63,017 nucleotides of DNA from Fidelibacterota bacterium (lineage in GTDB: Bacteria; Fidelibacterota; Marinisomatia; Marinisomatales; UBA1611). The notes beneath the pieces were generated by a model. That model was not told the origin of the DNA. It was given only the letters and a program-made list of their open reading frames with translations, and searched no databases. Position numbers and translations under genes: made by a program. Each line of letters begins with the position of its first letter. Position 1 is the stretch's first letter. The stretch spans positions 101,192 through 164,208 of the forward strand of contig PAPB01000005.1 of assembly GCA_002708715.1 (NCBI GenBank). Direction: 5' to 3'. Shown here piece by piece: positions 53,497-62,760 of this stretch.

Positions 53497-54351
53497 ATGT
53501 CCAAAATATGGAGAGTTATTGATATTATTGATTGGGCAGAATCATATTTTTATAAAAAAAATTTTAATAACCCAAGATTAGAAATAGAGTGGTTTTTACG
53601 TTCAATATTAAATTGTAGTAAATTAGATATTTATTTACGTTTTGAAGAACCTTTAACCCAAAGCCAATTAATTATTTTAAAACAATGGGTAAAAAGGCGT
53701 GTTAAACATGAACCACTTCAATATATAACAGGAACTTGTGAGTTTTATGGCCGAGAATTTAAAATTTCATCTAAAGTTCTTATCCCTAGACAAGAGACAG
53801 AAAGGCTTGTAGATATCGTTATTAAAAAAATAAAAAATATAGATAATCCTACAATATTAGATATTGGTACTGGCTCTGGGTGCATTGCTTCTACATTAGC
53901 TTTAGAACGATCAGATTCAAATATATTAGGGATTGATATTTCTTCAGATGCAATTAATATAGCAGAGAAAAATAAATCTATATTTTCATTAAATAATGTA
54001 TATTTTAGAAATATGGATATTTTGAATGAACTACCTTTAAAAAAATTTGATATTATAGTTTCAAATCCACCATATGTTTCAATAAAAGAAATGACTTATC
54101 TCATGCAAGAAGTAAGAGATTATGAGCCGAAAATTGCATTAACAGATTTTAATAATGGTTTAATGTTCTACAAAAGAATTGCTAAGATTAGTAGGGAAAT
54201 TTTAAAGCCTGGATCTTGGATCATTCTTGAGGTTGGTTTAAATGAGCACTCTGATAAAGTTAAATCGATATTCAATGATATGGATTATAATAATCTTGAC
54301 TTAATTAAGGATTACAATGGAGATGATAGAGTTTTTATTGCTAAAGTATAG
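53497..54351 (+). CDS. prmC: Release factor glutamine methyltransferase
   Basis: Methylates the Gln of the GGQ motif of RF1/RF2 using S-adenosylmethionine. The 284 residues have an N-terminal helical domain (HEPLQYITGTCEFYGREF, then LIPRQETERLVD), SAM motif DIGTGSGCIA near 126-135, and the amide-methyltransferase motif SNPPYVS near 188. It lies 28 bases after its substrate gene prfA. Confidence 0.95.
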   Translation: MSKIWRVIDIIDWAESYFYKKNFNNPRLEIEWFLRSILNCSKLDIYLRFEEPLTQSQLIILKQWVKRRVKHEPLQYITGTCEFYGREFKISSKVLIPRQETERLVDIVIKKIKNIDNPTILDIGTGSGCIASTLALERSDSNILGIDISSDAINIAEKNKSIFSLNNVYFRNMDILNELPLKKFDIIVSNPPYVSIKEMTYLMQEVRDYEPKIALTDFNNGLMFYKRIAKISREILKPGSWIILEVGLNEHSDKVKSIFNDMDYNNLDLIKDYNGDDRVFIAKV

Positions 54352-54395
54352 ATTGTTAAATAAAAAATTTTAAAATTGAATTAATATTTAAAAAA

Positions 54396-55238
54396 ATGAA
54401 ACAATTATATTATTATTTTAAAATTATTCGACCTCTTAATGTTTTTATTTCTGGTGTTGCAGTAATTTTTTCTGTTACTATTCTAAATAACCTCCACAAG
54501 TTTTCAACTTTAGTTTTAACAACTTTAGTGGTTATGTTTTTTACATCTGCTGCAAATATTATTAATGATGTGATGGATTTGCAAATTGATAAAATTAATC
54601 GTCCTTTAAGACCCATCCCTAGTGGTAAAGTAAAACAAAATATAGCCTTGCAATTCAGCTTTTATCTTTTTTTAATTGGTTCTGTGCTGTGTCTTCAATT
54701 ATCAAATGCCGCTATATTTATTGGCGTTCTTATATCAATGCCAATAATGATTATCTATAGTACTCATTTAAAAGGGATACCATTAATTGGTAATATCGCA
54801 GTTTCTTTAGTGATTGGTTTATCTTTTTTATTTTGTGGTGCTGCATTTGGTAATATTTATTCTTTGTGGGTTCCATGTATATTGGCATTTGGATTAACAT
54901 TAGTTAGAGAATTGATAAAAGATATATCAGACTTACATGGAGATAAGTCTATAGGGTATAATACATTTCCAATAAAATATGGTATAAATAACACAAAAAA
55001 ACTGGTTTTATTTTTATCTTTTTTTCTAGGTTTATTCGCTATAATACCATATTATAATAATTATTATAGTTTTTGGTATATTATAATTGTTTTGATAGGC
55101 GTTGAGATCCCTTTAATAGTTGTTGTCTTTTTATTATATATTAAACCAGGTATTCCATCTGCAATATTTGGTGCTAAAATTTTAAAATTTAGTACTATTA
55201 TGGGTCTTTTCGCTATTTATATAGGTTCAATTTTATGA
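54396..55238 (+). CDS. UbiA-family prenyltransferase, DGGGP-synthase-like
   Basis: A 280-residue integral membrane protein with about nine helices. Both Asp-rich motifs are present: NDVMDLQIDKINRPLRPIPSG (57-77, given in part: NDVMD, DKINRP) and RELIKDISDLHGD near 178-190. The RELIKDISDLHGDKSIG form resembles geranylgeranylglyceryl-phosphate geranylgeranyltransferase of archaea and its FCB-bacterial relatives more than MenA or UbiA proper. It overlaps dnaE by 4 bases. Quinone or chlorophyll-type prenylation cannot be excluded. Confidence 0.78.
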   Translation: MKQLYYYFKIIRPLNVFISGVAVIFSVTILNNLHKFSTLVLTTLVVMFFTSAANIINDVMDLQIDKINRPLRPIPSGKVKQNIALQFSFYLFLIGSVLCLQLSNAAIFIGVLISMPIMIIYSTHLKGIPLIGNIAVSLVIGLSFLFCGAAFGNIYSLWVPCILAFGLTLVRELIKDISDLHGDKSIGYNTFPIKYGINNTKKLVLFLSFFLGLFAIIPYYNNYYSFWYIIIVLIGVEIPLIVVVFLLYIKPGIPSAIFGAKILKFSTIMGLFAIYIGSIL

Positions 55239-58200
55239 TTTCAGAATTTGTTCATTTACATAATCATTCAGATTATAGTTTATTAGATGGAGCGCAACGT
55301 ATTGATCAGTTGATTAATACTATAGATGATTTGAATATGGATTCAGTTGCACTTACTGAACATGGGAATATGTTTAGTGTTTTACCATATTATAAGGAAG
55401 CAAAGAAATCTGGAATAAAACCAATAATAGGTTGTGAAATATATGTAGCTGTAGGATCTCGATTTGAAAAAAAGACACGTGTAGATGGAGGATGGGGGAA
55501 TAATCATTTAATATTATTAGCTCAAAATTTTATTGGATATAAAAATTTAATGAAATTAGTAACAGCTGGATATCTTGAAGGTTTTTATTATAGGCCAAGA
55601 ATAGATATGGATTTATTACGAAAATATAGTGATGGTCTTATTTGTATGTCTGCATGTCTTAAAGGAATCGTTCCTGAAAAAATGCTGCGTGGAGATTTTG
55701 ATGGAGCAAAAAAAGAAGCTTTGTTGTTTTCAGAGATTTTTCCAAATCGTTATTATCTTGAAATCCAAAATCATGGGATAGCCGAAGAAGAACAAAATAT
55801 TATTAATATGAAAAAATTATCGCGTGAATTAAATATACCATTAGTTTGTACAAATGATGCTCATTATGCAAAGCAATCACATTGGGAAGCGCATGATATT
55901 CATATTTGTTTGGGTACGGGTAAAGAAAGAAGTGATCCTAATAGATTGCGATATGCAACACCTGAGTTTTATTTTAAATCACAAGATGAGATGCATAAGT
56001 TATTTAAGGAGTTTCCTGAGGCAATTGAAAATACAAGGAAAATAGCTGATAGCATTGATATGACATTGCCGATAGGGGAATCTCATTTACCTAATTTCCC
56101 TATTCCATCAGAATCCAATACTTCTGACCCTGATGAATATTTGCAATCTATCACAGAACTAGGAGCTAAAGAAAAGTATGGAGAGATTACCCCAGAAATT
56201 AAAAATCGGATGGGGCATGAATTACGAGTAATTAAAAATATGGGTTTCGCGGGATATTTTCTTATTACTGCAGATTTTGTTAAGTATGCAAAAAACTCCA
56301 ATATTCCTGTTGGTCCTGGTCGAGGATCAGCTGCGGGTAGTCTTGTATCATATGCGCTTGGGATTACAAGTGTTGACCCTTTAAAGCATGATTTACTTTT
56401 TGAACGGTTTTTAAATCCAGATAGGATAAGTATGCCAGATATTGATATTGATTTTTGTATAGAGCGAAGAGGGGAAGTAATTAATTATATTAAAGATCAA
56501 TATGGTGAAAATTCGGTAACTCAGATAATCACATTTGGTAAAATGAAGGCCAAGCAAGTTGTTAGAGATGTTGGTAGAGTAATGGGCTACAGTTTTTCTG
56601 AAGTAGATAAAATTGCTAAAGCCATACCAAATGAGTTAAATATAACTTTAGATAAAGCATTAAATAAAAGCCCTGAATTAATGAAAATGGCTGAAGGAGA
56701 TTTTAAAGAATTAATTAATCATTCAAAGGTTCTTGAAGGAATGAATCGTCATGCATCTATTCATGCAGCAGGCGTAGTTATTGCACCGGGTGATTTAACT
56801 GATTTTATACCATTATATAAGTCTAACACAGATGATGTTACAAGTCAATATGATATGAAAGGCCTTGAAGAATTAGGCCTTTTAAAAATGGATTTTTTAG
56901 GACTAAGAAATCTTACTGTTATAGATAAGGCATTAGGTTTAATTCAAGCAAAAGGAGATTCAATTGATTTAGAGAAATTATCATTTAATGATTCAAAGGT
57001 TTACGAATTATTTACTAAAGGTCATACCATTGGTGTTTTTCAGTTTGAATCTTCTGGAATGCGGGAGTTTTTAAAAAAACTTAAACCCACAGTATTAGAA
57101 GATCTAATCGCAATGAATGCTTTATATCGTCCAGGACCTATGGAGAATATTGATAATTTTATTAATCGTAAACATGGAAAAAAGGAAATTAAATATTCTC
57201 ATAAATTACTTGAGCCTATCCTTAAGGAGACCTATGGTATAATTGTTTATCAAGAACAGGTTATGCAAATTGCAAATGAAGTTGCAGGTTTTACTTTAGC
57301 TGAAGCAGATATAATGCGTAGAGCAATGGGAAAAAAGATTAAATCTTTAATGGAAGAATTATCAATTAAATTTGTTGCAGGTTCAGAAAAAAATGGAATA
57401 AAAAAGAAAAAGTCAGAAGAAATTTTTCTTCTTATAGAAAAATTCGCTCAATATGGGTTTAATAAAAGTCATTCTACTGCATATGCATATATTGCTTACC
57501 AGACAGCATGGTTAAAAGTGCATTATCCTGCAGAATTTATGAGTGCTAATTTGACAAGTGAAATGAGGAATATTGATAGAGTGGTGGTTCTTATTAATGA
57601 ATGTAAAAAAATGGGCATTGATGTTAAACCTCCAGATATAAATGTTTCTTTTGAAGATTTTAGACCCATTACAGATTCTAGCATATCATATGGATTAAAT
57701 GCTATAAAAAATGTAGGAAAAAAGGCGCTTGAAACTATAATTCATGAACGAGATAAAAATGGAAAATATTTAACGATTTTTGATTTATGTGCTAGAGTTG
57801 ATCAGCAAAAGGTAAATAAAAGAGTATTAGAGAGTTTAATAATGTCAGGTAGTCTTGATTCATTTGAAGGTAATCGTTCCCAAAACTTTTTAGCTGTTGA
57901 TGTTGCTATAAAATATGGTCACCAAATGCAAAGCGAAAAGGATCGAAATCAGGTAGATTTATTTGGCTCTCAAACTGAACAAGAGGCTTTAATAAAAACA
58001 CCAACCTTACAAGATAATCCCGAATGGCTTGAAAAAGAATCGTTGGCAAATGAATTAGAAGTTTTAGGTCTTTATGTTTCTGGGCATCCATTATTAGAAC
58101 ATTCAGCGGATTTGGAAGAGTTCACCACAATTGATTTTGAAGAAGATCACGAAATTTCTAATAATGATATTATTACTGTTGGGGGTATGATTACTAGAAT

Positions 58201-58669
58201 TGTTAGACGTTTTGATAAAAGAAATAGAGAAATGGCTTTTTTTGATATGGATTGTTTAGGGGGCCATGCAGAGGTTGTATCTTTTAGTGATTCTTATGCA
58301 GCTTACGGAGATTTGATAAATGAAGGAAATGTTGTATTTGTTAGAGGAAAGCCTTCGGAGACATCAGATTTTTCTGATTTAAAAATAATTAGTGATGAAA
58401 TTATTCCAGTAAAAAATGTTAGAAATCGATTATCACAAAGGATCAATATACAATTCTCTTCTGGTGATACTGGATCTAAAGATATTGATGATTTGATGGC
58501 TATTTGTAAAGAGAATAAAGGAGATTGTAAATTAATTTTTCATTTACCTAATCAAGGATCTTCTCGTCCTTTGAAAGTTTTAGCACATAACATAGCAGTT
58601 TCATCTACAAATAATTTTATTAGTGTTCTTAGGTCTAAATATGGTAAGGATAATGTTTGGATAGATTAA
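55235..58669 (+). CDS. dnaE: DNA polymerase III alpha subunit
   Basis: Replicative polymerase. The 1144 residues have the PHP domain (HLHNHSDYSLLDG at 6-18, GCEIYVA), the catalytic palm with PDIDIDF near 399-405 (two Asp) and PGRGSAAGSLVSY near 360, the third catalytic Asp in LKMDFLGLRN, the fingers with YRPGPMENI, a helix-hairpin-helix region, and a C-terminal OB domain (about 980-1060). The PHP metal residues look largely intact. Confidence 0.97.
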   Translation: MISEFVHLHNHSDYSLLDGAQRIDQLINTIDDLNMDSVALTEHGNMFSVLPYYKEAKKSGIKPIIGCEIYVAVGSRFEKKTRVDGGWGNNHLILLAQNFIGYKNLMKLVTAGYLEGFYYRPRIDMDLLRKYSDGLICMSACLKGIVPEKMLRGDFDGAKKEALLFSEIFPNRYYLEIQNHGIAEEEQNIINMKKLSRELNIPLVCTNDAHYAKQSHWEAHDIHICLGTGKERSDPNRLRYATPEFYFKSQDEMHKLFKEFPEAIENTRKIADSIDMTLPIGESHLPNFPIPSESNTSDPDEYLQSITELGAKEKYGEITPEIKNRMGHELRVIKNMGFAGYFLITADFVKYAKNSNIPVGPGRGSAAGSLVSYALGITSVDPLKHDLLFERFLNPDRISMPDIDIDFCIERRGEVINYIKDQYGENSVTQIITFGKMKAKQVVRDVGRVMGYSFSEVDKIAKAIPNELNITLDKALNKSPELMKMAEGDFKELINHSKVLEGMNRHASIHAAGVVIAPGDLTDFIPLYKSNTDDVTSQYDMKGLEELGLLKMDFLGLRNLTVIDKALGLIQAKGDSIDLEKLSFNDSKVYELFTKGHTIGVFQFESSGMREFLKKLKPTVLEDLIAMNALYRPGPMENIDNFINRKHGKKEIKYSHKLLEPILKETYGIIVYQEQVMQIANEVAGFTLAEADIMRRAMGKKIKSLMEELSIKFVAGSEKNGIKKKKSEEIFLLIEKFAQYGFNKSHSTAYAYIAYQTAWLKVHYPAEFMSANLTSEMRNIDRVVVLINECKKMGIDVKPPDINVSFEDFRPITDSSISYGLNAIKNVGKKALETIIHERDKNGKYLTIFDLCARVDQQKVNKRVLESLIMSGSLDSFEGNRSQNFLAVDVAIKYGHQMQSEKDRNQVDLFGSQTEQEALIKTPTLQDNPEWLEKESLANELEVLGLYVSGHPLLEHSADLEEFTTIDFEEDHEISNNDIITVGGMITRIVRRFDKRNREMAFFDMDCLGGHAEVVSFSDSYAAYGDLINEGNVVFVRGKPSETSDFSDLKIISDEIIPVKNVRNRLSQRINIQFSSGDTGSKDIDDLMAICKENKGDCKLIFHLPNQGSSRPLKVLAHNIAVSSTNNFISVLRSKYGKDNVWID

Positions 58670-58672
58670 TTT

Positions 58673-59116
58673 ATGGTCACTGTTATTCAAAGATGTATTA
58701 GTGCTAACGTAAAAATTAAAAACAAAATAATTGCAGAAATTGATCAAGGTGCCGTGATATTACTTGGTATAGTAGAAGGGGATCAATTTGAAGATGCAGA
58801 TTATATAGCCAATAAATTTGCTATGCTTCGAATTTATAATGATCATAATAATAAAATGAATCTGTCAATTAAGGAAATTAAAGGTTCGGTTTTAGTTATT
58901 AGTCAATTTACTTTATGTGCTAGTTTAGATAAGGGACGGAGACCAAGTTTTTTAAATGCAGCTTCACCATCTGTTGGAGAAGAATTATATCAATATTTTA
59001 TATCCACATTGATTGAAAATAATATTCAAGTAAAAACGGGAAAATTTGGAGCTGATATGGATGTCGAATTAATTAATCAGGGTCCAGCAACTTTTATTTT
59101 AGATAGTAAAAGTTAA
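58673..59116 (+). CDS. dtd: D-aminoacyl-tRNA deacylase
   Basis: Removes D-amino acids (and glycine) wrongly attached to tRNA. The 147 residues match the DTD fold: VIQRCISANVKI at the start, the SQFTLCA motif near 82-88, GRRPSF, and NQGPATFILD near the end, with the Gly-Pro region (the cross-subunit Gly-cisPro lies elsewhere in the family). It begins 3 bases after dnaE. Confidence 0.95.
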   Translation: MVTVIQRCISANVKIKNKIIAEIDQGAVILLGIVEGDQFEDADYIANKFAMLRIYNDHNNKMNLSIKEIKGSVLVISQFTLCASLDKGRRPSFLNAASPSVGEELYQYFISTLIENNIQVKTGKFGADMDVELINQGPATFILDSKS

Positions 59117-59168
59117 GCTTTTGAAATTAAACTTGGTTATGAATTAAAATTGTACTCTCGTAACTTAT

Positions 59169-59579
59169 ATGAGCATGAAAAGAAAAATACGTATTGTTAT
59201 GGCAAAACCAGGCTTAGATGGTCATGATAGAGGTATTAAAGTCTTAGCTTCAGCATATAGAGACGCTGGAATGGAAGTGATTTATTTAGGTTTGCGTCAA
59301 ACTCCAGAAATGATTGTTGCTGCTGCACTACAAGAAGATGCAGATGTAATAGCATTATCTAGTTTAAATAATGCTCATAACACTATTTTTTCAGATGTTT
59401 TAGATTTAATGAACAAAAATCAATTAAAAGATGTTCTTTTAGTAGGTGGTGGAATTATTCCTAAAAACGATGTGGTATTACTTGAAAATAAAGGTGTTGG
59501 AAAACTTTTTGGCCCAGGTACTCCAGTTCAAGAAACAGTAGATTATATAATTGATTGGGTTAATAAAAATAGAAGATAA
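59169..59579 (+). CDS. Methylmalonyl-CoA mutase-type B12-binding subunit
   Basis: A 136-residue stand-alone cobalamin-binding domain. The base-off B12 motif D-x-H-x-x-G is at D17-H19-G22 in GLDGHDRG, followed by SSLNNAH and LVGGGIIP. It corresponds to the C-terminal domain of methylmalonyl-CoA mutase or the small subunit of split isobutyryl-/methylmalonyl-CoA mutases. The catalytic large subunit is not in the window. ATG at 59169 has no clear Shine-Dalgarno. Confidence 0.88.
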   Translation: MSMKRKIRIVMAKPGLDGHDRGIKVLASAYRDAGMEVIYLGLRQTPEMIVAAALQEDADVIALSSLNNAHNTIFSDVLDLMNKNQLKDVLLVGGGIIPKNDVVLLENKGVGKLFGPGTPVQETVDYIIDWVNKNRR

Positions 59580-59580
59580 T

Positions 59581-60297
59581 ATGGACTTAAATAATCAGAT
59601 AGAATTAGAGCTTTATTTTGCAGATCATTTTGATACTATATTATTTCCAGTTTTAGCAAAAATATATTTTGATAAAAATGATATAAGTCGTGCTAGAAAA
59701 GTTTGTGATATTGGTCTAAAGTATAATAATAATGATGCTGCTGGTTTATTCCTTTTGGCAAATATAGAGAAAGTTGAAGGGAACCTAAAAAAAGCTGAAA
59801 AGTTATATGAAAATGTTTTACTATATTCGCCTCATCATTTATCAGCTGCACTAGAATTATGTGAGATTCAGACAATTCTTGGAAGAGCAAAGAGCCGCCT
59901 ACTTAAATCTTGGAAATATGTTCTTCGACTAGACCCGAACCATAAAACAGCTCAAGATTTTATTTTAAAAATTGAAGGTAATAAAAAACCATTATCTAAA
60001 GGTAAAAAGCAGACTTCTAAAGGTAAAAAAATTATTATAGAATCAGTAAAAAATTCTCCAATTATCAAAAAAAAGGATACTCCTTCAAAAATTACGATTG
60101 AAGAATATTCAGACCCGCTTAAAATTAGCCCTAGGCTTGCTACTTTTACATTGGTATCTGTTCTAAAGAATCAAGGTCTGTTTTCTCAAGCATTAGAAGT
60201 TTTAGATGAGTTAGAAAAAAAGGGGGAAAGCAAAAAGTTGATTGCGCTTGAAAGAGATACCATTGAAGATTTGATTCAAAATTTAAAAAAGGAGTAA
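59581..60297 (+). CDS. Tetratricopeptide-repeat protein
   Basis: A 238-residue protein starting at the ATG one base after the preceding gene's stop. It has about three TPR units (AKIYFDKNDISRARKVCDIGL, LANIEKVEGNLKKAEKLYENVL, ALELCEIQTILGRAKSR) and a Lys-rich linker with a short SKGKK repeat (about 138-153), then a C-terminal TPR-like segment (SVLKNQGLFSQALEVLDEL). TPRs mediate protein contacts; the partner is unknown. No signal peptide, so cytoplasmic. Confidence 0.82.
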   Translation: MDLNNQIELELYFADHFDTILFPVLAKIYFDKNDISRARKVCDIGLKYNNNDAAGLFLLANIEKVEGNLKKAEKLYENVLLYSPHHLSAALELCEIQTILGRAKSRLLKSWKYVLRLDPNHKTAQDFILKIEGNKKPLSKGKKQTSKGKKIIIESVKNSPIIKKKDTPSKITIEEYSDPLKISPRLATFTLVSVLKNQGLFSQALEVLDELEKKGESKKLIALERDTIEDLIQNLKKE

Positions 60298-60303
60298 GTC
60301 GTA

Positions 60304-61386
60304 GTGTCTACAAAAATTTATACAAAGAGACAACAAAACCTTAGAAATGTTTTAGATAAAAAGAGCTTAGATGGAATGTTAATTACCAATTTAACTAATG
60401 TACGTTATATTTCTGGTTTTACTGGTTCTGCTGCTTCATGTTTGTTTACCCCTGAAGGACAATATTTTATAACAGATGGTCGTTATATTGAACAGTCAAA
60501 AAATCAAGTTATAGGTTTTGAACGATTTATTGGGATGGATACTCACTTACAACAGATTAAGGATAATAATTTAAATCCAAATGGGTTAAATCTGGCTTTT
60601 GAAGGTGATCATATGAGTTATACATTATATGAAAATATGATGTCTCTGTTTCCAAATACAAGATGGACTAATTCATCAATGATTTTAGAAGATTTAGCAT
60701 CAGTTAAAGATAAGATGGAATTAGATTGTATACGTACTGCTGTTGAAGTTACAGATAAAGTTTATGATGAAATTTTATCTATGCTTCGTCCTGGTTTTAC
60801 TGAAAAACAAGTTGCAAATACTATGGTTGCTAAGTATCGAGAATATGCGGAAGGTGAGGCATATTCTCCTATTGTTGCAACTGGACCAAATGGTGCTCTT
60901 CCTCATGCTATACCTACAGAAAGAGAATTTAAAAAAGGAGATTTTGTAGTTATTGATGCTGCTGCAAAATATGCAGGTTATCACGCAGATATGACTAGAA
61001 CGCCTGTTATCGGTGAGGCTACAGAAAAGCATAGAGAAGTATATGCTATAGTAAAAGAAGCTCAAAAAAGAGGATGTGATATTGCTAAAGCTGGTGTTCC
61101 TTGTAAAGTTGTTGATGCAGCTACAAGGGATTATATTAAAGAAATGGGTTATGGAGAATATTATACACATGGTACTGGACATGGTTTAGGACTTGAGATA
61201 CATACTTCACCAAGGTTTAGTCCTCAAAGTAAGCAAGTGTTAGAATCCAATAATGTTATGACAATTGAGCCTGGAATATATATCGCTGGTTGGGGTGGAG
61301 TTAGAATTGAAGATGATGTCATCATTGGTAATAAAGGCTGCGAAATTTTGAATAAAACTACCAAGGATTTAGTTGTTTTAAACTAA
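60304..61386 (+). CDS. M24-family aminopeptidase (Xaa-Pro type)
   Basis: A 360-residue metallopeptidase with a creatinase-like N-terminal domain (LTNVRYISGFTGSAASCLF) and pita-bread catalytic domain. Metal ligands: two Asp in VIDAAAKYAGYHADMTRT, His in HGTGHGLGLEIHTSP, Glu in TIEPGIYI, Glu in VRIEDDV. Cleaves N-terminal residues before proline in PepP/PepQ relatives. Start is GTG at 60304, preceded by AAGGAG about 9 bases upstream. Confidence 0.93.
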   Translation: MSTKIYTKRQQNLRNVLDKKSLDGMLITNLTNVRYISGFTGSAASCLFTPEGQYFITDGRYIEQSKNQVIGFERFIGMDTHLQQIKDNNLNPNGLNLAFEGDHMSYTLYENMMSLFPNTRWTNSSMILEDLASVKDKMELDCIRTAVEVTDKVYDEILSMLRPGFTEKQVANTMVAKYREYAEGEAYSPIVATGPNGALPHAIPTEREFKKGDFVVIDAAAKYAGYHADMTRTPVIGEATEKHREVYAIVKEAQKRGCDIAKAGVPCKVVDAATRDYIKEMGYGEYYTHGTGHGLGLEIHTSPRFSPQSKQVLESNNVMTIEPGIYIAGWGGVRIEDDVIIGNKGCEILNKTTKDLVVLN

Positions 61387-61411
61387 CCATAATCTATTTT
61401 AGATCTCGAAG

Positions 61412-62143
61412 GTGGATATTTACTCTAACCCCCAACTATATGATTCCATACATGCTAACTACAAATGGGATTATAAATTGATCAAAAGTTTTGCTAAAAA
61501 ATATAAAGGTCCTGTTCTAGAGTTAGCCTCAGGAACTGGAAGACTAGCATATCCAATTATTAAATTAGGGCTTGATTATACTGGACTAGAATTAAGTAAA
61601 GATTTTTTGAAATTAGCAAACAGTAAACTTGGGAATAAAGGAAATTTTATTTTTGGGGATATGCGTAAATTTAATTTAGAATCAAATTTTGATTTTATTT
61701 TTATTGGTTTTAATTCCTTCTTACATAATCTTACGATAGCGGATGCAAAAAGTTGTCTAAAATGTGTTCTAAGCCATTTAAGTCCTAAAGGAAAATTTTT
61801 ATTATCTATTTTTGTGCCTGATCCAGAATTTTTATACAGAGATGCAAATAAACTATATCCTGCTACAGATTTTTTTCAATTTGAAAATTCTCAATGTCGT
61901 ATTTTGGAAACAAATGATTATGATCCAGGGACACAGATAAATAAATTGACCTGGTATATCGAGAAAAACGGGAAGATGGATTTGAAAAAATACAATTATA
62001 GCATGAGAATGTTTTACCCGCATGAAATGGATATTTTATTTCAAGAAGAAGGATTCATAATAGAGGATAAATTTGGGAACTATGATCTTTCTCCGCTAGG
62101 TCAAGAGCGTGATATGCAAATCTATATATGTAGAAAACAGTAA
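61412..62143 (+). CDS. Class I SAM-dependent methyltransferase
   Basis: A 243-residue methyltransferase with motif I VLELASGTGRLAYPI near 36-50, an acidic motif II in GLELSKDF, FGDMRKFNLESNFDFIFIGF and the C-terminal beta region. Similar to methyltransf_25-type enzymes; substrate unknown. Start is GTG at 61412. Its stop overlaps the alkA-like ATG (TAATG). Confidence 0.85.
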   Translation: MDIYSNPQLYDSIHANYKWDYKLIKSFAKKYKGPVLELASGTGRLAYPIIKLGLDYTGLELSKDFLKLANSKLGNKGNFIFGDMRKFNLESNFDFIFIGFNSFLHNLTIADAKSCLKCVLSHLSPKGKFLLSIFVPDPEFLYRDANKLYPATDFFQFENSQCRILETNDYDPGTQINKLTWYIEKNGKMDLKKYNYSMRMFYPHEMDILFQEEGFIIEDKFGNYDLSPLGQERDMQIYICRKQ

Positions 62144-62760
62144 TGCTGGATATCTCTTTATCCGTGAAGAGTCTTTTGAAAAAAGACCCGACACTTCAAG
62201 ATCTTTTTTACGATCCTCCAATTGCAAACCTTCATCCAGAAAGTAACTATTTTCAGTCAATAGTAAGGTCCATTATATACCAGCAGCTAAGTGGAAAAGC
62301 TGCCAAAAAAATTCATGAAAGATTTATAGCCCTTTTTAAATTGGATAAATATCCTACACCAAAAGATGTATTAAATATATCTGAGGAACAACTTAGGACT
62401 GCAGGGTTATCTTATATGAAAGCCGGATACATTAAGAACGTAGCTATCTATTTTTTAGAAAACCCATGTATAAATTCAGTTCTCGATCAAAAAAATGACC
62501 AAGAGATTATTGATCTTGTCTCATCTATAAAAGGCGTTGGTGTGTGGACTGTACAAATGTTTTTGATGTTTACATTGAATAGACCAGATGTGTTTCCAGT
62601 CACTGATTTAGCTTTGCAAAAAGGTTATTCGGCTTATTATAAGAAAAAAAAACTAGTAGACCCGAAAAAAATGATGGATCACTCCAAAGAATGGATTCCA
62701 CATAGAACAACAATGAGTCTCTATTTCTGGAGATATTTGGAGGGACCTTTTGAATGGTAA
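62143..62760 (+). CDS. DNA-3-methyladenine glycosylase II-like (AlkA family)
   Basis: A 205-residue HhH-GPD base-excision enzyme. The helix-hairpin-helix IKGVGVWTVQMFLMF lies near 126-140, followed by the catalytic Asp in FPVTDLALQKG near 155. SIIYQQLSGKAAKKI near 45 is the family's N-terminal signature. It lacks the AlkA N-terminal extra domain, as in archaeal and many bacterial short forms. It removes alkylated purines. It overlaps the HAD gene by 11 bases. Confidence 0.9.
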   Translation: MLDISLSVKSLLKKDPTLQDLFYDPPIANLHPESNYFQSIVRSIIYQQLSGKAAKKIHERFIALFKLDKYPTPKDVLNISEEQLRTAGLSYMKAGYIKNVAIYFLENPCINSVLDQKNDQEIIDLVSSIKGVGVWTVQMFLMFTLNRPDVFPVTDLALQKGYSAYYKKKKLVDPKKMMDHSKEWIPHRTTMSLYFWRYLEGPFEW

